DNA from: Verrucomicrobiaceae bacterium
GTDB lineage: Bacteria > Verrucomicrobiota > Verrucomicrobiia > Verrucomicrobiales > Verrucomicrobiaceae
DNA length: 64,000 nt
Direction: 5' to 3'
NCBI GenBank assembly: GCA_016795365.1
Contig: JAEUHN010000041.1
Location: 124,001 to 188,000, forward strand
Below, one piece after another: positions 1-8,900 of the stretch (the stretch's first letter is position 1; every line of letters starts with the position of its first letter). The notes below the pieces were generated by a model. The model had not been told where the DNA came from and ran no database searches. It worked only from the letters and a program-made list of their open reading frames with translations. The position numbers were made by a program, and so were the translations under genes.

Positions 1-166
1 TCTGTCGGGTGTGCTCAAGAGTTCCTACAACCTGCAGGATCTGAGTGCCTTCCAAACGACCTCACCTCTAGTGATCGCCGACAAGTTCGACGGCACGTTC
101 TACTTCATCCGCATGTGGAATCGGGCACTTTCATCGACGGAAGCGGGTGATCTGTGGTCGGAGTAG
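1..166 (+). CDS. C-terminal end of a LamG/concanavalin-like protein (partial)
   Basis: The reading frame is open from base 2 to a TAG at 164-166, so only the last 54 residues are in the window. They include DGTFYFIRMWNRALSSTEAG, which matches the last strands of a LamG/concanavalin A-like jelly roll; the 'W/L-N-R-A-L-S-x-x-E' ending is typical of these domains in secreted PVC proteins. It is probably an extracellular carbohydrate-binding module of a larger protein whose N-terminal part lies upstream. It converges on the MATE transporter gene with only 10 bases between the stops. Full-length function cannot be told. Confidence 0.7.
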   Translation, partial: LSGVLKSSYNLQDLSAFQTTSPLVIADKFDGTFYFIRMWNRALSSTEAGDLWSE

Positions 167-176
167 CCTGGCACCA

Positions 177-1520
177 TCACACTTGCCGGGCTACGGCATC
201 CTTGAGTGTTCGCGCTCCCCACCACAGGGTGAACAGCGCGGCGCTCCAGGTGACGAGGCTGATGCCCCACCAGATGCCCCACAAGCCCCAGCCGAGCGTG
301 AAGGCGAGCAGGTGGAAGACGATTCGGGGCGCAATGATCTGCCGATAGAGACCAATCCAGAGTCCGTAGGCCGGGCGTTTCAGGCCTTGGAGGAGGAAGA
401 CCGTTTGGAACAGGATGGGATAGGCGCAGAGGGTGAGGGACGCGATGAGGAGGTAGTCGCTGCCGTGCTCGATTACGGCTTGATCCTTGGTGAACCAGCT
501 CATCGCGAGGTGGCGCATGGCGAAGACCAGGGCACCGCCCGCAAGCATGAGACCTGCTCCGTAGCGGAGACAGGTGTGCCAGGCTTCACGCACGCGATCG
601 GGACGACCAGCGCCATTGTTTTGCCCCACCAAACTGAGCACGGCAAAGTTCAGGCCGATGGTGGGCATGAGCACGATCTGCTCAATGCGCGTGGCGATGC
701 CATAGGCGGCGACGGCTTCCTTGCCGAAATGCTTCACGAACCAAGTGATGACAAAGATGCCGAGGGCAACGGTCAGCATGTTGAGCGCAGCGGGAATCGC
801 CTGGGCGGCAATCTGACGGATGAGTGCGGGATCGGGGGCGAAGCTGGCGAACGTGAAGTCCTCCACGTAGCGCCTGCGCCGGATGCCGTTCCAGAGAAAG
901 ATGGTGCCGCCGATCTGAACGAGCACCGTTGCCAGCGCGATGCCTGCCACACCCATCGGCGGCAGGCCGGTCCATCCAAACATGAGCACGGGATTGAGCA
1001 CACAGTTGGCGAAGAAGCTGGTGATCAGAAAGTTTCGGTAGAGCTTCGTGTCACCATGGGCATTGAGCGCGGCGTTGAGCGCCATTTGCAGGATGAAAAA
1101 CACACCTCCATACAAGGTGACGCGCATGTAGCTCATGGCGGTCTCCAGGTAACTGTCGCTGGCACCGAGGACGCCGAACAACCATCGTGCGGACAACAAA
1201 CCTGCAATGCTGAGCAACACGCCACCCGTGACGGCGAGCGACACGGCTTGCAGGAAGATGCGTTGGGCCTCCGCTTTGTCCTTCCGTCCCAGGGCATTCG
1301 CCATGAGGGCGGTGGTGCCTTGAGACAGGCCGCTGCCCGCCGAAAGGAGGATGAAGAACACCGGGAACGACAGCGACAGGGCAGCCTGAGCGTCGGTGCT
1401 GATCAAGCCTGCGCACCACGTGTCCACGACGTTGAACATCGTGTTGAAGAAGAAACCAACGCTCGCGGGAATGGCGATGCGTCGGACAAGGACGGGGATG
1501 GGGTCGGTAGTGAGAGACAC
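177..1520 (-). CDS. MATE family multidrug/toxic-compound efflux transporter
   Basis: An inner-membrane protein of about 447 residues with about 12 hydrophobic segments arranged as two similar halves. The beginning (RRIAIPASVGFFFNTMFNVVD) and the segment after TM1 resemble MATE (MatE) proteins such as NorM, which export cationic drugs and metabolites in exchange for Na+ or H+. The frame extends to an ATG at 1580, but that ATG sits in the loop of the strong trxB terminator hairpin and adds an Arg/Pro-rich leader atypical of the family. I therefore prefer the GTG at 1520, just before SLTTDPIPVLVRR. It lies downstream of trxB on the same strand, separated by that terminator, so it probably has its own promoter. 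The substrate cannot be predicted. Confidence 0.88.
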   Translation of the reverse strand: MSLTTDPIPVLVRRIAIPASVGFFFNTMFNVVDTWCAGLISTDAQAALSLSFPVFFILLSAGSGLSQGTTALMANALGRKDKAEAQRIFLQAVSLAVTGGVLLSIAGLLSARWLFGVLGASDSYLETAMSYMRVTLYGGVFFILQMALNAALNAHGDTKLYRNFLITSFFANCVLNPVLMFGWTGLPPMGVAGIALATVLVQIGGTIFLWNGIRRRRYVEDFTFASFAPDPALIRQIAAQAIPAALNMLTVALGIFVITWFVKHFGKEAVAAYGIATRIEQIVLMPTIGLNFAVLSLVGQNNGAGRPDRVREAWHTCLRYGAGLMLAGGALVFAMRHLAMSWFTKDQAVIEHGSDYLLIASLTLCAYPILFQTVFLLQGLKRPAYGLWIGLYRQIIAPRIVFHLLAFTLGWGLWGIWWGISLVTWSAALFTLWWGARTLKDAVARQV

Positions 1521-1558
1521 GGAGATGAGGAAACGCAGCGACTCAGGGCGAGGGCGGC

Positions 1559-1593
1559 AAAAGAAAAGGGCGAGAGACATCCGCCTCTCGCCC
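1559..1593 (-). terminator. Rho-independent terminator of trxB
   Basis: Read on the minus strand, 20 bases after the trxB stop: a perfect 9-bp stem GGGCGAGAG / CTCTCGCCC (1585-1593 and 1568-1576) with an 8-base loop, followed directly by TTTTCTTTT. This is a textbook intrinsic terminator and the clearest one I found in the window. The ATG of the longest possible MATE reading frame (1578-1580) is inside its loop. Confidence 0.88.
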
Positions 1594-1612
1594 TCGTGAA
1601 CTTTTTGAAGTC

Positions 1613-2545
1613 TTAATGCACGCCGTGCTCGGACAGGTAACGCTCGGCCTCAAGGGCGGAGGCGCAGCCTTGGCCGGCGGCGGTGATGGCCTGGCGATAG
1701 ACATGATCCGCCACGTCGCCAGCGGCGAAGAGGCCTTCCGTCTTGGTGCGCGTGCCTTTGGTCTGGATGATGTAGCCGTTCTCGTCCTTGTCGACGAGGT
1801 CGCCGAGGAACTGAGCATTCGGCACGTGGCCGATGGCAACGAAGACGCACTTGAGTTCGAGCTCGCTCTTCTCGCCAGTGACGAGGTTCTCCAAGGTCAC
1901 CGCGCGGACTTCGCCTTTCTCGTCGGTCAAGTATTCGGCCACCGTGCTGTTCCACACGGGCTTGATCTTCGGATTGGCCAGGGCTCGGTCGGCCATGATC
2001 TTCGAGGCGCGCAGAGTGTCGCGACGATGGATGAGATAGACCGTAGAGGCGAACTTGGTGAGAAAATTGGCTTCTTCGCATGCGGAGTCGCCACCGCCGA
2101 TGACGGCTACGGGCACATTGCGGTAGAAGGCTCCATCGCAGGTCGCGCAGCTGGTGAGACCGCGGCCGATGAGCTGCTTTTCATTGGGCAATCCGAGGTG
2201 ACGTGGCGATGCGCCAGTGGCGACGATGACCGCCTTGGCCTGATACACTTTGCTGTCTTCCGTCGTGATGTCGAAGTGGCCTTCGGCTGTCTTGGCCACG
2301 CTGCTGACCATCGCATACTCGATGCGCGTGCCGAAGCGCTCGGCCTGTGCCTGCATGTTCATCATCAGCTCGGGTCCCATGATGCCCTTGGGGAATCCAG
2401 GGAAGTTCTCCACCTCCGTCGTGGTGGTGAGCTGGCCGCCGGGCATGTTGCCCGCAAGGATGAGGGGCTTGAGGTTTGCGCGTGCTGCATAAATCGCTGC
2501 GGTGAATCCAGCGCAGCCGGTGCCGATGATGATGAGGTTTTCCAT
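1613..2545 (-). CDS. trxB: thioredoxin reductase (NADPH)
   Basis: A 310-residue flavoenzyme that transfers electrons from NADPH through FAD to thioredoxin in the cytoplasm. It begins [20 protein letters not shown], the FAD-binding Rossmann motif. The redox-active CATC pair is at residues 133-136, and an NADPH-binding [10 protein letters not shown] follows at about 153. The C-terminal FAD-contact segment [20 protein letters not shown] is intact. Its length matches the family (310-320). The frame continues upstream to a TTG at 2626, but the FAD motif begins directly at the ATG at 2545, so that start is chosen. It is preceded on the same strand by a polytopic membrane protein gene (82 bases away) and ends in a strong intrinsic terminator. 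Confidence 0.96.
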   Translation of the reverse strand: MENLIIIGTGCAGFTAAIYAARANLKPLILAGNMPGGQLTTTTEVENFPGFPKGIMGPELMMNMQAQAERFGTRIEYAMVSSVAKTAEGHFDITTEDSKVYQAKAVIVATGASPRHLGLPNEKQLIGRGLTSCATCDGAFYRNVPVAVIGGGDSACEEANFLTKFASTVYLIHRRDTLRASKIMADRALANPKIKPVWNSTVAEYLTDEKGEVRAVTLENLVTGEKSELELKCVFVAIGHVPNAQFLGDLVDKDENGYIIQTKGTRTKTEGLFAAGDVADHVYRQAITAAGQGCASALEAERYLSEHGVH

Positions 2546-2626
2546 GATGTGAGTGGGCGAGAAAAGGTCCGCCATCATGAAGATACGCGCCACGGGGTCA
2601 ACCCGAAGTCCGTGATCATTCAGCAA

Positions 2627-4570
2627 TCATGGGGCCGGGGAGTCGGGCATGATTTCGAACAAGGTCATGCCGCCCGCTGAGGCGAGGGGACGGCATTGGG
2701 CCTTGATAGCCCCGGGCAGGGAGTCGGGCTTGAGTTCGACTATGCAGGCAAGTCCCAGCCGACGGGCGAAGCGGAGCGACCATGCATCGCTGGATTCGGC
2801 AGACAGGGCTGGCACGAGACGATGCGGGATGTCGGCTCCGTAGTATTTCGAAAAGGTGCCATGCTTGTCCACGAGATCGATCTCATTGAGGCGGATGCAG
2901 CGGCTGTCGAGCACGGCGGCCAGGCTGCTCTGCTCGGGCATCCACCACTCGCGGTCCGTGAGGGCGAAGTAACCAAAAGGGCGGCCCTTGAGCTGGCTCT
3001 GAATCACAGCCAGATCGGCTTGCTGCCAGGATTGCTCCGGCTCGCGCGAGCGGGAGGCCCTTAGGTCGCCGATCCCTAGTATCACATCGAGAGCGATCAC
3101 CACCACGGCAAGCAGGCTGGGAACTGGGGCGGCGAGGGATGCGAGACGTGCCATCGCCCAGATGCCCACCGGCAGCACGAGCACCGCGTGCGTAAGCGCG
3201 GTGAAGTGAAAACGATCGCTCATCGTGCCGAACAAGTGGTAGGCAGCCAAACCACCAACGATGGCGCAGAAAGGCAGCCAGCCGAGGATGCGAGTCTCGT
3301 CGCAGGCGTGCTCATCTCGACTGTGGATGAGGTGAATCAGACCCGGCACGGTGAGCGCTGCGGCACACAGGCCGAGAGCAATGTCAGGCAAGGTGTCGCC
3401 AACCGCCTTGAGCAGGCTGGTGGGATCGAGCGCGAGCATGGACTGACCTTCGGCCTTCGGCAGGCCAGCTCCAAAAAGTTTCACTGTGATCCATGCGCTG
3501 ATGAGCGTGGCGATCGCGATGCCAGCCGTCTGCCAGAGCGGACGCTGACGAAGAACGAGCCCGAGCGTGCCAAGCACGCCTGCGTTGACGCCGAGGATGC
3601 CCACGTTGTGCGGGGCACTTACGCTGGTGAGGAAGAGCAGGAGCACGGACAGGGCTTTCCTTTGCCAGAGCCAGGCCGCCATGGCACCGAGCATGAGCAT
3701 GGCTTCGAACTTGTAGGCAAAGGCCTCCGCCAGCGTGGTGCGGAAGTGCTGGATCGTTTCGAAGTGCAGCACCTCGCCAAGGCTGAGCACGGCGATGGCC
3801 TTGGTGAGTTGCACCGCCACCAGCGACGCGAGTCCCACGATGAGACAGACGGCGGCGGGCCAGCGTGTGAGCCGTTGCACGATCGAGCCTGCGGCGAGCA
3901 CCATCGCGAGGTCGATGATCGCGGGCACAATGATGAGCAGGGCGGCGATCGGAGCAATGGACGTGGTGGACGTAATTGCACTGCCCAGCCAGATCGGACC
4001 CCAGTGATACCAGAAGTCGCCGAGGTCGAGATTGTCCGTCGCATGAACTCCGAGGGTGGCCGCCCAGCTGTTGGCGAGCCGAGCCTCGGGCAATCCCTTC
4101 AGCGCCTGCACGTAAAATCCCAGGTCGCTGTGAATCTTGCGCACGCTGCCATCGCCTTGCGTCCAGCCCTCGAACCACCACTCGAATCCGAAGACCACCG
4201 CCGCCACGATCATGAGGGGAAGAACGATGCGTGGCCATGGCTCGCGAGGTGTGTCGATGCTCGAAGCTGCTGGACTCCAACGCGCCCAGACCACACGCCA
4301 CCCGATCAGCAGCACAGGCATGAGCGTGTAGTAACAAGGGCGACGCAAGAGCACCGTCGCCATCACACCAGTGATGAACAGCAGGCCTGCAATCAAGGCG
4401 ATGCCATGGTGCAGCAAAGCCTGATCGTTCACCATGCGAAAGGGGACGAGCCCACGTCCGATAAGCATCGCGGCGACGCCCAGGACCAGCGCAGCCAAAG
4501 CACAGGCGGCGAACGAGGGATCGAGGGAAGGGGAGGCAAGCATGGGAGCCTGAAATGTCCGGCTTCCCAT
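2627..4570 (-). CDS. polytopic membrane protein of unknown function
   Basis: About 647 residues with roughly 13 hydrophobic segments and one longer C-terminal non-membrane part after about residue 510. A soluble loop after TM4 contains the acidic stretch HSDLGFYVQALKGLP followed by NLDLGDFWYHWGP. The general shape (many TMs, an early acidic loop, a C-terminal soluble tail) resembles GT-C fold glycosyltransferases and O-antigen-type mannosyltransferases, but I see no diagnostic motif, so this is only a suggestion. The frame could start at a TTG at 4585; the ATG at 4570 is preferred. It sits between the sialidase-like gene and trxB on the same strand with gaps under 100 bases. Confidence 0.72.
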   Translation of the reverse strand: MGSRTFQAPMLASPSLDPSFAACALAALVLGVAAMLIGRGLVPFRMVNDQALLHHGIALIAGLLFITGVMATVLLRRPCYYTLMPVLLIGWRVVWARWSPAASSIDTPREPWPRIVLPLMIVAAVVFGFEWWFEGWTQGDGSVRKIHSDLGFYVQALKGLPEARLANSWAATLGVHATDNLDLGDFWYHWGPIWLGSAITSTTSIAPIAALLIIVPAIIDLAMVLAAGSIVQRLTRWPAAVCLIVGLASLVAVQLTKAIAVLSLGEVLHFETIQHFRTTLAEAFAYKFEAMLMLGAMAAWLWQRKALSVLLLFLTSVSAPHNVGILGVNAGVLGTLGLVLRQRPLWQTAGIAIATLISAWITVKLFGAGLPKAEGQSMLALDPTSLLKAVGDTLPDIALGLCAAALTVPGLIHLIHSRDEHACDETRILGWLPFCAIVGGLAAYHLFGTMSDRFHFTALTHAVLVLPVGIWAMARLASLAAPVPSLLAVVVIALDVILGIGDLRASRSREPEQSWQQADLAVIQSQLKGRPFGYFALTDREWWMPEQSSLAAVLDSRCIRLNEIDLVDKHGTFSKYYGADIPHRLVPALSAESSDAWSLRFARRLGLACIVELKPDSLPGAIKAQCRPLASAGGMTLFEIMPDSPAP

Positions 4571-4661
4571 GAGGGCGTCAATCAAGGTGTTGATCCTCTC
4601 GTCCTGGAGGGAGCCTCAACCTCTCCATCCCAGAAAGGTGAAACCGCAGCACGGCTGTTGC

Positions 4662-5864
4662 TCAGGGCTTTGTCAGCCATTCCAGATTGAAACGAGCAAC
4701 CGTGAGTCTGCCTCCCGCGAAGGCAGCAACGCCCTTGTTGTCGCCGCTGCGACCATAGAAGCAGAGGATGGTGCCTGCCTGGGTGACGGCGATGTCTGAA
4801 TACATGCTGGGTCCGGGTTCGATGGACTTGTTCACCGGCCAGGTCTGGGCCTCGTCGCGGCTGAGCTTCACGCTCACATTCTTGCGATCGCGGTTCTTGC
4901 CGGGTTCGGGAGCACCCTTTTCCTTTTCAAGATTGTGCGGGTTGGAGAAGAGGATGGCCTTTTGCCCTCCGTGATCGTGGCGCACGATGCCTGCCATGCA
5001 GATAGGCTCCAGCAGCGCGTCATCAAACTTTGGCGTGCTCCACTTTGTGGCACCATCAGGACTGATGGTGACGAGCCGACGATGGGTCTTGGATTCGCTG
5101 CGCACGTTAAGCATCACGCGCCCGTCATTGAGTTCAATGGCCACGGTCTCGTTCGGATTGATCCACTCGTCCGTGCATGGCACCGCGATGTCGCCAGCCT
5201 TCCATGTCTTGCCCTGGTCATCGCTGTAAATCGTCGCCGTCACGCTCGGACGATGCGCATTGCCGCCGGTGCCGGTGGACAGCCATACAGGGACGATAAG
5301 GCGTCCGGATTTGAGCTGAATGCTGTGGTTGGGCCCTGTGGCCAGCACCTTCCAATCGTAGTCTCTCTTGAAGGCGTCAAACGCCACCGTGATCTCCACC
5401 GGTTTGCTGAAGGTCAGTCCATCGTCATCGCTTCGCTGGTAGAAGCAGCGCATGTATTCCAGGCAGAACAGCATGTGCACCGTGCCATCCTTGTCCGCGA
5501 TCATGACCGGGTTGTTGTAGGTCACATCGTTGGGATCCACGTTCTTCATCTTCAGTGCGAAGGGATTCTTCGCCTTGGGACCTTCAACATTCGCGATGCT
5601 CTGCGGTGCGCTCCAGTTTTTGCCGTCATCCGTGCTGCGACGCATCAAAATGCGAATGTCATCCCAGTCGCTGACTCCTGCCGAGCGCTTGCGGGCTTCA
5701 CACCAGGCCAAGACGGTGCCCTTGGCTGTGACGACGATGCCGGGGATGTGGTAGAGCTTGAACGCCGGATCTTCGCCTGAAGTGAAGAGGTCTTGTTTTT
5801 CGATGAAGGGTTCCGCCGCAGCGAGAGAAAGAGGCAGAAGGAGGGCAATCAATCGTGAAATCAT
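4662..5864 (-). CDS. secreted sialidase-like exo-enzyme (BNR/Asp-box six-bladed propeller)
   Basis: A 400-residue protein with an N-terminal signal peptide (MISRLIALLLPLSLAAAEP). Asp-box repeats SxDxGxTW are at about residues 77-85 (STDDGKNWS), 145-153 (SDDDGLTFS), 214-222 (SDDQGKTWK) and near 325 (SRDEAQTWP). These define the sialidase/neuraminidase-type propeller (GH33-like). The usual F/YRIP motif near the N-terminus, which supplies one of three substrate-binding arginines, reads YHIP (38-41) here. The enzyme may therefore not act on sialic acid, or may bind a different acidic sugar. Many PVC genomes carry such exo-alpha-sialidase homologues next to sulfatases, suggesting roles in glycan scavenging. 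Confidence 0.85.
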   Translation of the reverse strand: MISRLIALLLPLSLAAAEPFIEKQDLFTSGEDPAFKLYHIPGIVVTAKGTVLAWCEARKRSAGVSDWDDIRILMRRSTDDGKNWSAPQSIANVEGPKAKNPFALKMKNVDPNDVTYNNPVMIADKDGTVHMLFCLEYMRCFYQRSDDDGLTFSKPVEITVAFDAFKRDYDWKVLATGPNHSIQLKSGRLIVPVWLSTGTGGNAHRPSVTATIYSDDQGKTWKAGDIAVPCTDEWINPNETVAIELNDGRVMLNVRSESKTHRRLVTISPDGATKWSTPKFDDALLEPICMAGIVRHDHGGQKAILFSNPHNLEKEKGAPEPGKNRDRKNVSVKLSRDEAQTWPVNKSIEPGPSMYSDIAVTQAGTILCFYGRSGDNKGVAAFAGGRLTVARFNLEWLTKP

Positions 5865-5910
5865 GAGGACTGACCAACGCTCGCGAGCGGGGCTGACCTA
5901 TCACGCGAAA

Positions 5911-8900
5911 TCATTGGGGTGCGAGGATCACATTGCCGCTCTGGCCCAGGTAGTCCTTCACTGCGGGAGCTTTGGTTTTGAAAAAGCCGAAGCCTTTACT
6001 GTTCGCGCCTTTCTGGAGGATGATGCCCTGATACGGAGTGATGCCAAGCGGGTGCGTGAAGTTGCCGCTGAACCTGCCCGTTGTGTGCGTGATGGCGAGT
6101 GTGAAGCTGTTGTCCACGGGTAATGGCTTTTGGATCACTTCAGTGGCGGTGATGCCGATCTTCTTCAGCACTTCGCCGGGGAGAAGTCCGTCGCCGAAAG
6201 AAAGGTCTGCATTGCCATCAGCATCAAGCGTGGGCAGTCCAGGTAGAATACTCGCGCCTGGAGTAATGGTCAGCTTGGTGCCGACGGCCTGGAACACTAC
6301 GCCCTGAGGCCAGCCGACCGGGTAGTGCTGGTCATCAAGTGGGGGCCGCACCCAGTCGAGCTGGCCGGCGGCGACATCGGTGTTGGTTTCGCCTAGGTCG
6401 AAGAGGAAGTCGCCGGCGATGCCGCCTTTGTTGCCGTAGAGCGATGCGAAGAGATGGAAGAGATTGATGCTGTTGAGTGCTGTAGAAGCAGTGAGTGAAG
6501 TGCCGTCTGGAAGTGTGGCAGCGAGGGTCACCGTGCCGGTCTTTGTCAGGGTGAGCGTTCCGGGACCGAACCCTTGTGGGAAGCCTTCGTTGGTGATGCC
6601 CGAGGGCTGCGGGCTGCCGAACTTGAAGAAGGCGAGGTTGTAAACTTGGTTCGCATTCGCAGGGCCGAGCAGCGTGATGGGCACGAGTGTGCTGGCGCTG
6701 TAATGCACGCGGTCCGCCAGGATGATGGCGACGCTATCCGTGTCGGTGATGCTCCCGCCGATGGTGCCCAGGCCGGTGTTCATGATCATCTGCACTTTGA
6801 GCGGTGGTTTGCCAGTGCGATTGACAAACACAACGCGATCTCGTGTGGCACCGAAGCGTGCGGTGCCGCTGCCATCGAAGCTGCCTGCGAAGGCAAGAAC
6901 GAGCCCATCAATGCTGAGCTTCGTGGTGAAGGTGGCGTTGCTCAGTGCGTTGACGGTGATGAAGCCGTTCGTGCTATTGCTCATCGCGGAACCATCCTCG
7001 CCGCTGTTGCTGCCGAGCGGTGCGCGATCCGGCAGAGCGGGATCAGGGCGGATGATCCCATTGTAAATGCCGGTGAGGTTGGCGCGGATGAAGGGATTGC
7101 TGAGGGGATTGATGAACGGATTGGGGGCGAACTCCGCCGTGAGCGTGAGGCTCTCGCGGAAGACGAAGCTGATCGTGGGCAGCTCGAGTTGCGCAGCGCT
7201 GAGACCGATCTCGCTGGCAGTGGCGTTTGCGCCGCCATCGATGATCCACTTGTTGAACAAGAAGCCACTGGGCGCGGTGGCGGTGAGCGTGAGCAGCTTG
7301 CCTGACTCGCGGAAGGAACGCGGAGCGAAGCCTGTGGTGAAAGTGCCGTTTGCTCCGGTGGACTTTACTTCCAGCGGCCGTGTGACAACGAAGCTGCGCG
7401 AGACAATGGTGCTGACATTGGCCGTGCCGGGCTTGGTGTCCGAGCTGCGCACCTCGATCAGATTCGCGCCGGTCTGTGGTTGCAGCTTAATGCTCCACTG
7501 CGCGCTGGTGCCGGTATTGTTGGTCAGTGTGGCAGGCGTGAAGGTGCCGCCATTAAGTCGCACCTCCACCAGCGAGATGCCGCGATTGTCGGTAGCGGTG
7601 CCGGTGATGGTGAGGGTGTCGCCGGGGTCCACGCCCACGCGTGCATTCGGGGCGGGTGCGGTGATCACGGGGGCACCAGGAAGTGTGGTGTCATCGGCGT
7701 CCAAGATGCGCACAAACATCGTGCTCGGCGTGCCCAAGGCCGCGGTGCCACCACTGAGCGTGACCTTGATCAGCTCGTTCGGTTCGTTGGTGGGTGCATT
7801 CACCAGCGTGGTGAGGCTCACGGTTTGCGAGGCAATGCCGGGGCCAAAGGTGAGCAGTTGATTCACCGCCGTGAAGTCCGTCCCAGCGGTCGCGGTGCTG
7901 CCTGCGGTGACGCTGCTGATATTCACTGTCACTGTGCCTTCCGTGCCGCCGGTGCGCTTCACGGTGAGCTTCGCATCTTCGCCTTCGGTGACGGTGACGA
8001 GTGGCTGATCAAAGCCCACTTTGCCTGCGCTGAAGGTGTTGATGACGATCTTGTTCTCCGCGCCCTTGCCAACGACGAAGAGGCGGCTGGGAGCATCATA
8101 GCCTGCCGCCAATGCGGTTGAGGGGGTTGCCACGCCGCCAAGCACAGCGTTGCTGATGGTGATGGGTCCCGTCGGGAATGGCGCGGTGCCTGGCAGCAAC
8201 ATCGCCACACTCGCGTTTGCCAGGGCACCATTGTCCCAAGTGGTGGATCTGAAGAGCGCGAAGCCGTCATCCGTGGCGAGGTTCGTGCCGCCAAAGCCGA
8301 GATTGTCGAGCGCGGCGCTGCCAACGATGGAGTTCGAGGGGGAGACGACGCCGACCGTGCCAGTCGTTCCATTGCCGAAGGTGAGCGCCCCCGCTTTGGT
8401 GGCAGTCCCATTATTCCAGTCACCGCTGCGCACGATGTAGTTGCCATTTTTTAGAGGTATAATGTTGTCAAAGCCAACGGCGTCATTGGCCGTGCTGCCC
8501 ACGAGGGCATTCGCAGCGGATACCTCGCCAGTGCTGCCACGTGTGCCACTGGCCCAGGCGGCAAATCCTGCATCCACGACAGAACCGTTGTCCCACTGCC
8601 GCCCAAACACGATGTAGTTGCCATTGGTGAGCACCGCGATCGTAGGGAACCCGCTGACAAAGTCACTGGCATGAGAGCCGATGAGCGCATTGGACTTCGA
8701 GATTGCTCCCACGCGGCCCGTGCTGCCATTGCACCAGCACACGGCACCTGCGTTCACCCCGCCAGGTCCGTCCCAGTTGCTGGCTCGCACCACATAGTTG
8801 CCGTTTGGCAGCGTGGTGATGGCAGCGCCAGAAAGATCACCCGTGGCGGATCCCACGAGTGAATTGGCTGGTGTGATGCCGCCCACCGGGCGCGCGGTGG

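Noticed and set aside
147-1616. A 489-codon plus-strand frame opposite the MATE gene
   Set aside because: Antisense shadow; hydrophobic codons of the transporter read backwards as Glu/Gln/His/Gly-rich text.
3188-4690. A 500-codon plus-strand frame opposite the membrane protein gene
   Set aside because: Composition (Arg/Glu/His-rich) and position mark it as the shadow of the minus-strand gene, whose product has clear membrane segments.
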